This document shows positions 9,971 to 18,512 of a DNA stretch of 64,000 nucleotides, one piece after another. Under the pieces are notes generated by a model that saw only the letters and a program-made list of their open reading frames with translations, ran no database searches and was not told where the DNA came from. Position 1 is the first letter of the stretch; every line of letters begins with the position of its first letter. Made by a program: the position numbers and the translations under genes. The DNA comes from Paenibacillus silvae (GTDB lineage: Bacteria; Bacillota; Bacilli; Paenibacillales; Paenibacillaceae), in assembly GCF_014639235.1 (NCBI RefSeq), contig NZ_BMFU01000011.1, positions 62,001 through 126,000 of the forward strand. The letters are read 5' to 3'.

Positions 9971-11077
9971 CTATTCCACCTTTGAAATGGTTTGGTTGTT
10001 GAATAGGCTAGCCGTCGGCGAAACCTTTAGGGTGCTTCCCCAATCCCCGCCTACATTAGTTGTCATTTTAATATCTGAGTAGCCCTCGTACCATACATTC
10101 TTTTCAAACCTTGCATTTTGTGGGAACCACTCATCATATATCAATCGTTCCTGTTTATCAAAAGAGATAAATTTAAGACGGAACTTCACACGCATATGAT
10201 AGGAACCAAATCCATCCTTATAAATCAGTGAAGGCTCCGGCTCTAAATAGCCCGCTACTTGAATTTTGTTACTCTTTACCCAGTCTACATACTTGCGAAT
10301 ATATTTTAGCTCTGCGTTAGAGTTCTGCATTTTAGTAGCAAATACAGCCTGCGCCCAAGCATCATCTATTGATCTGTAATCCACATTTAGCCATAATCCA
10401 CCAAAGGCCTTCAAACGTCCCATCCAAATATCTATATTTGCTTTTGTAAATTCAGGGACATTGGAATAAAGCTTTGCTGTCACTCTCCGATCAGTCGGCT
10501 CTGAATACGGATAAGCCAGCTCATACATTTCATTCGGTAAGTCTGCCAAAATGTACGGATAATCTGCTGCGTTTTTAGGGAGATTGGTCTTTCGGATGAG
10601 CCGTCCCCACTCATCGGTATCTGCTTCAGATAACTCCTTGGTTTGAATCAGCACCGTTGCTGTCTTGCCCTCCCATTTCACCTCAGCGCCCAGCACCTCA
10701 CTGACAAAGCGCAGTGGCACAAACGTTCTGCCACCAGTCATGACAGCCTGTGTATCCAATTCGATTTGTTTCCCGTTCACAATAGCCGTTGCGGAGCCGA
10801 TGGCCAGGCTAATATCCTGCCCATCACGAGAAATGGGAACTGTTCGACTTTTCCCCTCCCAGCCTACCTTGGCTCCAAGGGATTCCGCTACAAATCTTAC
10901 GGGTACTAGCGTACGCTGATTAGCATCAATATAGGCTTGTGCATCTGGAAACCAAATCTTTTTGCCATCCAGCACGACACTCACAAAGGTAGGCGGTAAA
11001 CTGGAGGCATTCGCACTTGCAACAGGTATACTCACAAGCAAAATAGCCATAAGCACAGCCAGTGTCCATTTCCTCAT
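9971..11077 (-). CDS. Secreted protein with copper-amine-oxidase N-terminal-like domains (368 aa)
   Basis: It has a signal peptide ending near ASANASS (~25). Residues ~30-145 contain two copies of the copper-amine-oxidase N-like fold, each marked by R-T-(L/F)-V-P-(V/L)-R-F-V-(A/S)-E. In Paenibacillus this domain is common on exported, wall-associated proteins and does not imply oxidase activity. The C-terminal ~210 residues are an unrecognised Trp/Tyr-rich domain. The gene sits directly after the four pilin-like genes and directly before the 1169-aa secreted protein. It is therefore likely to be an extracellular, cell-wall-bound partner of the Tad-like apparatus (inference). Confidence 0.85.
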   Translation of the reverse strand: MRKWTLAVLMAILLVSIPVASANASSLPPTFVSVVLDGKKIWFPDAQAYIDANQRTLVPVRFVAESLGAKVGWEGKSRTVPISRDGQDISLAIGSATAIVNGKQIELDTQAVMTGGRTFVPLRFVSEVLGAEVKWEGKTATVLIQTKELSEADTDEWGRLIRKTNLPKNAADYPYILADLPNEMYELAYPYSEPTDRRVTAKLYSNVPEFTKANIDIWMGRLKAFGGLWLNVDYRSIDDAWAQAVFATKMQNSNAELKYIRKYVDWVKSNKIQVAGYLEPEPSLIYKDGFGSYHMRVKFRLKFISFDKQERLIYDEWFPQNARFEKNVWYEGYSDIKMTTNVGGDWGSTLKVSPTASLFNNQTISKVE

Positions 11078-11182
11078 CCTGCTTCACCTCTTCGATTATT
11101 TTAATGACAATATTGGAAGGATAACCCTATTACAGTAAGCATAAAGGCAATGTCATAGCATGTCTACCCTCCCAGTGCAGCT

Positions 11183-12145
11183 TTATGGCAAGGGCATATA
11201 GCCTTTTTGCGCAGCCACCTGCTCGCTGGTGAAGGTTTCTTCGATAGGATAGTTATAGTTACTGGAACGACGGTAATATACCTTCATTTCTCCTTTGCGT
11301 GCGCCCACTATTTCGGGTAGCTTGACCACTCGACTACCGCCAAAGGCATAGCTGTTGTACACCCTGCTGCCCATCGGAATTCCTTGTAAGAAGGCAATGA
11401 CACCTACATCTTGAATAGAATTGTGCCAATCCTCCAGCGGAATAGAAGGCAGTGTAAACGTATAGGACACACCGCTACGCAGGGCAGCCTCATTATGCTG
11501 GTTAATCCGATAAGCCAGCTCGTCCTGAAGAGCTTGAACGATAGTACTTTGCCGAACCTGATTAAATAGGCTCCCATCCCTTAGAAGCGGAATAGCTGCT
11601 GCTGATAGCTCCGAGCGTACCCCCTCCTGCCAGCTATACGTGCCAGCAGCATATGCCAATACCTGCTCATCCAGTGTAAACGAAAAGCTATTACCCGCCG
11701 TATCCGAATACACATAGGGCTTCTTCAACCCCCAGGCTGTTCCCATGATGGTTTGATTCCCACTATCTATCCATTCCTCCTCTGCATAGACATAAAATCC
11801 GTCATAGCCAACAATGGCAACTGCCGGAATATATCGCCTCAGCACACCCTGCGCTATCGGATCATCTGCAATCCCAAAGTTCAGATACAGTGTGTGATAA
11901 AAGGCTTCTATTGCAGCCTCCTTGTTCATTGCGATGCGCTTGACCGATTCGTAGCGCGACTCCTTTTGCTCATCTGCATTCAAAATCAGCGCTTGCGCCG
12001 CTGCATCTACAGCAGCATCCAGCGCCGCATCATAGCGTAGCTCCAGCAGCATCGTTTTTCGCAGTAATTCTGTTTCAAACTGATTCATTTGCGCGAACGG
12101 AAACAGGATCAGTACACCAACAACTGCCCACTCAATCCACTTCAT
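11183..12145 (-). CDS. TadE/pseudopilin-like membrane protein of the Tad-like cluster (320 aa)
   Basis: A single hydrophobic segment at residues ~3-20 is followed by an amphipathic helix rich in Leu, Ala and Asp, and then an extracellular-looking globular domain of about 270 residues. This is the layout of TadE/TadF minor pilins, although no family signature is certain. Its start overlaps the end of the 182-aa gene by 14 nt, which suggests translational coupling. Proteins of this kind recur beside Tad-like ATPases in clostridial and Paenibacillus elements (recollection). Confidence 0.65.
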   Translation of the reverse strand: MKWIEWAVVGVLILFPFAQMNQFETELLRKTMLLELRYDAALDAAVDAAAQALILNADEQKESRYESVKRIAMNKEAAIEAFYHTLYLNFGIADDPIAQGVLRRYIPAVAIVGYDGFYVYAEEEWIDSGNQTIMGTAWGLKKPYVYSDTAGNSFSFTLDEQVLAYAAGTYSWQEGVRSELSAAAIPLLRDGSLFNQVRQSTIVQALQDELAYRINQHNEAALRSGVSYTFTLPSIPLEDWHNSIQDVGVIAFLQGIPMGSRVYNSYAFGGSRVVKLPEIVGARKGEMKVYYRRSSNYNYPIEETFTSEQVAAQKGYMPLP

Positions 12146-12680
12146 TGCGCACCACCCCGCCGTAAGGAATGACTATTTCTTCGCTTGCACTAACGGCGTT
12201 GTTTATAAAATCAAACATCACTGTGCCTGACGTGCGACTTTTATTGGCAACCGTTACGGCAAAGGTATCTCCTATCCGCAGCTTGTAGCGGCGAAGCGGG
12301 TCCTCCTTAGGCACAGACTGTTCGGGAAACAGCGTCGCCATGATTTGTGCCTGATAAAAGTTGTCTGTGTGAAGCTCATACCGATTTTGAAACGTTTCAG
12401 GACGCGTCACATCCGTGTATACAGGCACATATTTCTTGCTTTCATGCTGCATCTGCACATCAAACACCAAGCCCGTCACAGACAGCGCTTCAACAAAATC
12501 ATTGTACATTGTAGGCGAAATATACCCCTTATCTCGCACACTATCTACAAACGTGGTTGTCACCTTCATCGCCACTAGCTCCGATAGATCATCCTGCTGC
12601 TGAAAAGCGGTATAGATGGGATACAGGTACAGCAGCAGCACAGCTAACAGGATGGAAAAAACCTTCATATAGCTGTTCAT
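12132..12680 (-). CDS. Small membrane-anchored pilin-like protein (182 aa)
   Basis: There is one N-terminal transmembrane helix (~7-25), followed by FVDSVRDKGYISPTMYNDF and MQHESKKYVPVYTDV. I recall this GYIxPxMYxDF pattern from small membrane proteins in Firmicute Tad-like clusters. There is no cytoplasmic domain beyond a few N-terminal residues. It lies 11 nt downstream of the 128-aa gene and overlaps the next gene. The likely role is a minor pilin or assembly subunit whose soluble domain sits outside the membrane (inference). Confidence 0.65.
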   Translation of the reverse strand: MNSYMKVFSILLAVLLLYLYPIYTAFQQQDDLSELVAMKVTTTFVDSVRDKGYISPTMYNDFVEALSVTGLVFDVQMQHESKKYVPVYTDVTRPETFQNRYELHTDNFYQAQIMATLFPEQSVPKEDPLRRYKLRIGDTFAVTVANKSRTSGTVMFDFINNAVSASEEIVIPYGGVVRNEVD

Positions 12681-12691
12681 GACATTCTCCT

Positions 12692-13078
12692 TTATGAGGT
12701 CAAGCGGACACGGAGCACTTCTCCATTGGAATCACGGTCATATTGCACTTGATAGCGTGCGTTCATCCGAAGGCTCGAAGGCAGTCCGTTCTCACGCTCG
12801 ATGGGGGCGGAATACCGCACATCATCTACCATAATTTCAACAGCTCCCTCCTCCAAACGGGCAAGCAGATGCAAAACCTCATTGCCTGACAAGCGACCAT
12901 CTCCCGCAAGGGGGCTAAGGGATTGCTGAATGCTGCGATCCAGCCCTGTTCCTGCCAAGTAAGCAGTCTTCGTCATGGCATTCCCTGTTGTGAATAGCCC
13001 TAGCCCACTCGTTATCGCTAACAGAAACAGCAAGCAAGCTGCGCTCATCTCTAGCATGTTTCTGGTTGCATGTCCCAT
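12692..13078 (-). CDS. Pilin-like small membrane protein with an SG-x-E-V motif (128 aa)
   Basis: A hydrophobic helix at ~10-32 follows a short charged leader, as in Flp-type pilins. The soluble part contains GRLSGNEVLHLLARL. The same spacing and chemistry appears in the neighbouring 159-aa protein (TTLSGSQVVNALRKF), so the two are probably distant paralogues. The start ATG is preceded by AAAGGAGG. A strong hairpin lies between this gene and the upstream pilin-like gene, so its expression may be lower. Confidence 0.65.
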   Translation of the reverse strand: MGHATRNMLEMSAACLLFLLAITSGLGLFTTGNAMTKTAYLAGTGLDRSIQQSLSPLAGDGRLSGNEVLHLLARLEEGAVEIMVDDVRYSAPIERENGLPSSLRMNARYQVQYDRDSNGEVLRVRLTS

Positions 13079-13102
13079 GTCGCTGCCTCCTTTCTTAAAA
13101 GC

Positions 13103-13128
13103 AGCGAGCAGACCTATGTCTGCCCGCT
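13103..13128 (-). terminator. Hairpin after the pilin-like gene
   Basis: The stem AGCGGGCAGAC/GTCTGCTCGCT with a 4-nt loop is followed on the minus strand by GCTTTTAAG. It is placed just after the pilin-like gene. It could be a partial terminator or an mRNA 3' stabiliser. Confidence 0.5.
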
Positions 13129-13142
13129 AACCCTGCTATTTC

Positions 13143-13622
13143 TTATTGCTGACGGAAAATAATACCCCGAATGACGTTACTGCGATCCAGCACCAGTTGT
13201 GCCTTAAACTTTCCGCTCGGATTGACATAGTTCACATTTGCCTCATCCACCGTATGACTGAGCTTCCCTGGCGCTTCGCCAACGACCGTTCCATAGGTGA
13301 TGCTATCCAGCGGCACTCCAGCATTAATCACCTTGCCATACCATTGTCCTGTCGGATTTTTACCTGTCACGATTTGAATCCCGAATTGCTCCTGATCGCT
13401 GAACTTACGCAGTGCATTGACGACTTGGCTGCCGGACAGCGTGGTATTGTCATAGACGGTAAATGCCGTTTGGGATAGCTCGGTTTGAATATTACTAAAA
13501 TTACTTTGCGCCGCCTTGGTGGAATCCTGTGCGGACGTAAACAAAACAACCGCCAGTGTAATCAGGGCGATGGCAAGGAAAATTCCTGCGGCCATCACTA
13601 GTGCTTTTTGTGCATTTGACAT
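13143..13622 (-). CDS. Probable major pilin-like subunit (159 aa)
   Basis: The N-terminus has a short polar leader (MSNAQK) and a long hydrophobic helix (~7-29), then a helical stretch with many Gln, Asn and Ser. The soluble domain holds the YDNTTLSGSQVVNALRKF motif. Databases often call this family an 'ABC transporter permease', but a single N-terminal helix does not support that. Terminator-like hairpins lie on both sides (13662-13690 and 13103-13128), an arrangement often seen around abundant pilin genes. No prepilin peptidase gene is in the window, so processing would depend on a gene elsewhere. Confidence 0.65.
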   Translation of the reverse strand: MSNAQKALVMAAGIFLAIALITLAVVLFTSAQDSTKAAQSNFSNIQTELSQTAFTVYDNTTLSGSQVVNALRKFSDQEQFGIQIVTGKNPTGQWYGKVINAGVPLDSITYGTVVGEAPGKLSHTVDEANVNYVNPSGKFKAQLVLDRSNVIRGIIFRQQ

Positions 13623-13661
13623 GTCTTATCTCGCTCCTTTGAAGGTATAAAGTAGTACAGC

Positions 13662-13690
13662 AAAAAGCCCTCCCCTGATGGAAAGAGCCT
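13662..13690 (-). terminator. Intra-operon terminator/attenuator before the pilin-like gene
   Basis: On the minus strand an 11-bp stem (several G-U pairs) with a 4-nt loop is followed by TTTTT. It falls between the TadB/C-like gene and the pilin-like gene, so it probably attenuates rather than ends the transcript. Confidence 0.45.
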
Positions 13691-13705
13691 GTAAAGCCTT
13701 ACAAA

Positions 13706-15781
13706 TTATTGAATGCGTTGAAGCTGTTCATAATAAACCGACATCTGATTCAGACTGACCCAAATGAGGGGCAGCACCAGATAGCCAAAAATGAGCGTCA
13801 TCATCGGAGCGAAGCCAATCCAACTGCCCCAGCCTGCCTTATGCTCAATTAATTGCTCATACTCCTGCTTACGTTGCTCCTGAGCAAAGGCATACTCGGA
13901 CTCCAAATCGTCAAAGACATCACGCAGCGGTAGACTCTGCGCAGCCAGCTCCAGCTTTTCGACTGTGCGTACAAAGGGAAGAAAGGGGACATCCTCCTTG
14001 AGCTGTACCAGCGCCTGCTCAGCCCCCTGGTCGAAATGAAGCAGGCAGGACTGAAGCGGCTCCTTAAATAGCCTTGCAAACTGCTCCAGCCAAATCAGTA
14101 AATCCTCTACCGACATGCGTTCCATATGGGCTAGCATGGCAATGACCGTATGCAATTGATCGACCTCATGCTTCATTTCCATCTGCCGCATTTTTCGCTG
14201 AAACAGACGAATGCCTACAGGGAGGCAGTAGCCCGCCCAGCCTGCTAGCAGGATAAGCAGCACCTCCCACCATTTCACATATTGCTGGTCAAGCTGCTCC
14301 AGCTTGCCTAAAATTCGCCGCGCATCTGCCTCAAGCTGCGCCTCGGTTTTTCCCTTGTCGGCCTCACCTCCTAAAAGTGATAAAATCGTTGTCATTGAGC
14401 GCTGCTTCACCCCCTTTAATTGCTCCATCATCTGTCTATCTAAGGCTAAAGCTGCCTCTGCGCTTGCCTGCTCCTCCGGTGTCGGCTGACCGAGCAGGAT
14501 GCCAGAGCGCACTGGCATGTATAAGAGCTGATGGCGTGCTGTAATATGCAGCGCAGCACCTATACCGATTGCCATGAGCAGGGCAATCGCCCCCGCCATG
14601 ATTCGCCGGAGCGTAAACCATTCCAGTCGCAGCGGAGATCCGCTCTCCTTGAGCAGCCTAATCAGCCTGCTTGCTTCATCAGAGCCAGGTGCTGGCCCCA
14701 AGCGATGGACAAGCCTGCGAACCCAGCCCCACTGGTATAAGTGCTTTTCCCATATCGCTCGATTCGTAGACTTGGGCGTCATCTCCAGCTCCTGAATGTG
14801 CCGAAGCAAAATATAAGAGAGCCATACGACCAGCAGCACACCCAGCTTGGTTGTCCAGCCAGAGGTGCTCGTATAGAAGGCAGCCATTGCCGGAAAATAA
14901 CGACTCCCCCATGCCTCCAGTGGTTGTGTGAACAACAGTGGCAGCAGCGCAATAACTGACAAGCCTTGCAGTAGAAAGCCAAGCCTTTCTCGTCTAAGCA
15001 GCTCCAAATTCAGCTCATTCGTCAGCTTGCCTAATGACTGTAAATACAGCGAGCCCTCCTCGGTCTGCTTGTCCCCATATTCCTTCGTCAAGTGAGAAAG
15101 TCCCGCCAAGCCCTTTAAATAGCGGTTCGGTGCCGTTTCCAAATACTGCTCCAGCCGTTCCTCTGTATGACTGTCCGACAGCACCTCCACCAGCTCCTGC
15201 CCATGCAGTGCCATCTCATAAGCGGCGGAGTCTGCCGCCTCATAAAGCGCCTCCTCCACCATGCCATGTCGATGATAATGATGCCGCAGATCACCTAAAA
15301 AGGTACGAAGCTGGCGCAGCAGGCGAACCTCCAAGCGCTGCACGACGACATCAACCATCATGCCATGCACGACCCAGCAGCCAATGAGCAGCATGAGCAG
15401 GCTCATCGGATCACGCACCCATAGCAGCAGAGGAAGGCTTGCCAATCCAAGCACACTCCATGCCCACAAGGTCACGCGCATCGTTTCCAGCCGCAGCTTC
15501 CACTCATCCCCCATATGCAGGATGGTCAACCGTTTGCGTATGGAGCTTAGATAGGCACGAAGTAAAGGAAGCCTGCTGCACAGCAAATATAGCCGCTGCA
15601 TGAACTGATGCAGTGCCTGCTTTTTACTGGTTTTGGCGGGCTTGCGTAAGGCCTCATATTGTCGCGCCGCACCCACCTCGGAGCTGTAGCGAGATAGCCA
15701 GAGAAAGGCAACCGCGACACCCAAAAACAGCACCGTTGCGGTTCCCAGCAGCAACGAAAGTCCATCAAGCCTCATGCTCAT
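13706..15781 (-). CDS. TadB/TadC-like double T2SS-F domain membrane protein (691 aa)
   Basis: Hydrophobic segments lie near residues 8-28, 105-145, 265-330, 385-410, 500-525 and 655-680. Between them are two cytoplasmic helical domains (~140-255 and ~530-650), each with the charged, Leu-rich character of T2SS F/GspF domains. In canonical Tad loci this platform is two proteins, TadB and TadC; here the length and the duplicated layout suggest one fused polypeptide. It would seat the TadA ATPase and drive pilin assembly. The start overlaps the end of the ATPase gene by 17 nt. TadB or TadC identity is assigned from architecture and neighbours, not from a strong motif. Confidence 0.75.
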   Translation of the reverse strand: MSMRLDGLSLLLGTATVLFLGVAVAFLWLSRYSSEVGAARQYEALRKPAKTSKKQALHQFMQRLYLLCSRLPLLRAYLSSIRKRLTILHMGDEWKLRLETMRVTLWAWSVLGLASLPLLLWVRDPMSLLMLLIGCWVVHGMMVDVVVQRLEVRLLRQLRTFLGDLRHHYHRHGMVEEALYEAADSAAYEMALHGQELVEVLSDSHTEERLEQYLETAPNRYLKGLAGLSHLTKEYGDKQTEEGSLYLQSLGKLTNELNLELLRRERLGFLLQGLSVIALLPLLFTQPLEAWGSRYFPAMAAFYTSTSGWTTKLGVLLVVWLSYILLRHIQELEMTPKSTNRAIWEKHLYQWGWVRRLVHRLGPAPGSDEASRLIRLLKESGSPLRLEWFTLRRIMAGAIALLMAIGIGAALHITARHQLLYMPVRSGILLGQPTPEEQASAEAALALDRQMMEQLKGVKQRSMTTILSLLGGEADKGKTEAQLEADARRILGKLEQLDQQYVKWWEVLLILLAGWAGYCLPVGIRLFQRKMRQMEMKHEVDQLHTVIAMLAHMERMSVEDLLIWLEQFARLFKEPLQSCLLHFDQGAEQALVQLKEDVPFLPFVRTVEKLELAAQSLPLRDVFDDLESEYAFAQEQRKQEYEQLIEHKAGWGSWIGFAPMMTLIFGYLVLPLIWVSLNQMSVYYEQLQRIQ

Positions 15782-17624
15782 CCCCCCAATGGCTTAGAAA
15801 TGCCAAGAAAGCCGCTTGGTCAGGACCAGAAAGCCGCTCCAAAATGGCACTGCGGCAAGTCTCTGACAACGGATGCACCGCAACATACTGTCCATGCTGA
15901 AACTCCACCACATTGCGTGCCTCATATAACGGGCGATCTGTGGAGCGCTGAAAATATGTGGTCATCGTATCCATAAAGGCGCTCATTTTCCCCTCCAGCG
16001 TAGGCAACTCCCGAAAATGTGTGGGATAGGCTGCTTCCTGCTCCAAAGGCACACACTCTGTGATGCGCTCAATATAACGTCTTCCATCCAAATCGCGGCG
16101 CAGATGAATATCAAAGTTAATGACGCTGACGACCTGCTGCTCGGCTATTCGTTCGTTCGTAAATACACCTGTTTTAAGCAGTGAGTTACGGAGCGCATAA
16201 ACCAAGTCGCGAAAGGTCTTGGCATGATGCGTAAACAGCGTAAACAAGGAGGCAACCTGCGCCATTTGAACCATCCAGGCTGCGACCGGATCGGTGGCTA
16301 TCTCACCCAAAATATTAACCGAGCCGTCTGTTTTCTTTTGAATATCCAGACCTGCCTGACCCGAAATGGTATCCGTTTCACGTAAGCTGAGAATGTTACG
16401 ATTTGGATAGATCTTGCGGAGTTGCAGCTCAAAGCTCATTTCCTGTACCCGAATGGGAAGCAATGCCGAAATATGCTTCACCATTGCCATAAGCAGCGTG
16501 GTCTTACCGCTACCCTGTGCACCAGTAATGGCTGTAATTCGCTCACCCATGACCAAAAAGCGAATGAGTCCAATTGGTATCTCCGCATGCTCGTCCTGCA
16601 AAAGCTGCTCCAGCGTGGCGCTTTGCACATCAAATTTGCGCACAAAAAAAGCCCACGATTCGGATAATCGGGGGCGCAGCACCACTACGCGGGAGCCATC
16701 CGCCATTTCGTTGACCTTATAGCCGTTTGCCTCGGACAGCTGACCAGGGAAATTATGCTTGTAGATGTTTTGGCACACACGGCGTAGCTCCTGCTCTGAG
16801 CCAAAGGACAAAAAGCTCAAATGAATCGACTTCCCCTGATAAAACAGCCAGACACTATCATAGGAACATGGAGCCTCTCTCAGGCTCGTCTGCGCTGTAT
16901 TCTCACCCTCCCATACAGAAGGGGGAATGCCCGATACCCCGCCAGAAATACCATCTATGCGCATATCCCGCAGCTCGTCCACCACACTAAAGCCCTTGTA
17001 TTGCTGATAAATCCGTTGAACTATAAGCTCCAGCTTGTCCTGTATCTCAAGTGTTGGTAGCTCCTGCTCATAAATCTCAGCAATCTCCTCGGCTGTGATG
17101 CGATAAACCTCCTCATCGCCCTCCTCCAGCAGCTTTGCCTCGTCCAGCGCATAGCGCTGAAGCAACTGACTAAGCGCCTCATAGCCATGCTGCTGCTTGT
17201 ATGTGTACAGCAAAATCTCAAAGCGATCCTGTGACGTAAGCTGTTCAGGATTGTCAAAGGGAATTAGCCGATCTAGGCTGACCTCATCCAGCGTAAAATG
17301 ATGGGTAAGCAAATCAGTAATTACCTGCTTCACATATTGCTTGTCCCGCAAATCACCAGAGGTTGCACCACGCAGTGCGCGTTTCAGCTCTGCCCGCTTG
17401 CTTTTACGCCGACGATACTCTTCTTCGGACAAGCCATAATCGCTCAGATTCGCACTTGTCAGCTCATGCAGCGTATGCTTGATGTAGTCTGTCATGCCCT
17501 CCAGCGTATAGATGGGGACTTCTTTCGGCTGGTCTGGCATGATGCGGTTCATGCGAAGGAACAGAAGGCTGGCTCCTGCCAACAGTAAGCCTAAAATGAG
17601 CAAGCCATGCCAAGCGGCCATCAT
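15765..17624 (-). CDS. tadA: TadA/CpaF-family secretion ATPase (619 aa)
   Basis: The ATP-binding core has a Walker A GAQGSGKTT at ~367-375, a Walker B-like ILGEI ~70 residues later, and a His-box-like THHAKTFRD, the order expected of type II/IV secretion ATPases of the CpaF branch. Unusually, the N-terminus carries a hydrophobic helix (~5-24), so this ATPase may be membrane-anchored. I start it at ATG 17624, which overlaps the TGA of the TadZ-like gene as ATGA and has AAGGGAGGAG upstream. A longer GTG/ATG-type extension to 17669 is less likely. It would power assembly of the pilin-like subunits encoded just downstream. Confidence 0.88.
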   Translation of the reverse strand: MMAAWHGLLILGLLLAGASLLFLRMNRIMPDQPKEVPIYTLEGMTDYIKHTLHELTSANLSDYGLSEEEYRRRKSKRAELKRALRGATSGDLRDKQYVKQVITDLLTHHFTLDEVSLDRLIPFDNPEQLTSQDRFEILLYTYKQQHGYEALSQLLQRYALDEAKLLEEGDEEVYRITAEEIAEIYEQELPTLEIQDKLELIVQRIYQQYKGFSVVDELRDMRIDGISGGVSGIPPSVWEGENTAQTSLREAPCSYDSVWLFYQGKSIHLSFLSFGSEQELRRVCQNIYKHNFPGQLSEANGYKVNEMADGSRVVVLRPRLSESWAFFVRKFDVQSATLEQLLQDEHAEIPIGLIRFLVMGERITAITGAQGSGKTTLLMAMVKHISALLPIRVQEMSFELQLRKIYPNRNILSLRETDTISGQAGLDIQKKTDGSVNILGEIATDPVAAWMVQMAQVASLFTLFTHHAKTFRDLVYALRNSLLKTGVFTNERIAEQQVVSVINFDIHLRRDLDGRRYIERITECVPLEQEAAYPTHFRELPTLEGKMSAFMDTMTTYFQRSTDRPLYEARNVVEFQHGQYVAVHPLSETCRSAILERLSGPDQAAFLAFLSHWGDEHEA

Positions 17625-18469
17625 TGATTCGGCTCCTCCCTTCCACCAAAGAAGGGCTGGAGTCCGCATTGCTTGACAAGCACCTGCGTCACCCTTCTTA
17701 CCTCATGAACATAGTTGAAATTTTCATGTGCCTTGCTTACCTGTCGATTTCGGAAGAAATAACGAAGACCATCGCCCTGCTGACGCGCATCCAGCCAGCC
17801 TGTGTTGTAGCTCATCGGATAAGCTGCTTCACGCTGCTTGCCAAACTGTCGCAGCAAATTTTTCACAGTCCAGGTCGAATGACGATCATATTGACCAAAT
17901 AAGAGCAGATGCTTTTTACTCTGCATCAGCTCCTGTAGGCTTGCATGCCGAAAAAACTGCTGGAGCACCAGTTTGTTTTGTGGCAGACAGATTACTAGCA
18001 CATCCGCCTCCTCTAGTAGCTTCATCGTCCACGCACTCCTTGTACCGCAGCCACCATCGACAAGCACCAAATCATAAGCACGCTTCGCCATATCCAGCAT
18101 GGCTGTTAACCAAGGCATGGCTGTAATGATAAAGCTCTGATCTGTTCGCTGCGAGCCTGGCAGCATATCTAGTCTGTCCTTGAGTAGCGGCAGCGTGTAA
18201 TTATAGATCATGGTAGGCTGCAGCTTTTGGTTTTGCACCAGTCGCAGCAGCGCATCCACTCCCATATCCGTGCCACTGAGCAGATCGCCCTGTTGCCATG
18301 AGGTGCGTGTAAAGCCCTGCTCCAGTGCTGCAAAGCTACTATTCATGTGACCAAACAGCACAGTGCGTGCTGTATACTCCAGTCCGAGCAGGGCGGCTAC
18401 CGCTGTCAAGTTGCTGGTTGTTCCCGCTTGACCGGATACCGGACTCCAGAACACAATCGTATGTCCCAC
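17621..18469 (-). CDS. TadZ/CpaE-like ParA-family ATPase with degenerate P-loop (282 aa)
   Basis: The N-terminus reads SPVSGQAGTTSNLTAVA, aligned with the deviant Walker A of ParA/MipZ/TadZ, but the usual Lys residues are missing. A Walker B-like YDLVLVDGG lies mid-protein, followed by EEADVLVICLPQN. TadZ proteins place the Tad machine at a cell site. GTG 18469 is chosen because GGAGGGAG lies 7 nt upstream. The stop overlaps the ATPase start as ATGA. Nucleotide binding without the lysine is doubtful but occurs in some TadZ proteins. Confidence 0.75.
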   Translation of the reverse strand: MGHTIVFWSPVSGQAGTTSNLTAVAALLGLEYTARTVLFGHMNSSFAALEQGFTRTSWQQGDLLSGTDMGVDALLRLVQNQKLQPTMIYNYTLPLLKDRLDMLPGSQRTDQSFIITAMPWLTAMLDMAKRAYDLVLVDGGCGTRSAWTMKLLEEADVLVICLPQNKLVLQQFFRHASLQELMQSKKHLLLFGQYDRHSTWTVKNLLRQFGKQREAAYPMSYNTGWLDARQQGDGLRYFFRNRQVSKAHENFNYVHEVRRVTQVLVKQCGLQPFFGGREEPNQ

Positions 18470-18512
18470 AGGTAAACTCCCTCCTTTTTCTCCCGTTCCT
18501 TATTCTTCATGG

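Noticed and set aside
13143..13622. ABC transporter permease label for the 159-aa protein
   Set aside because: It has one N-terminal helix only and sits among Tad-like genes, so a pilin-like role fits better.
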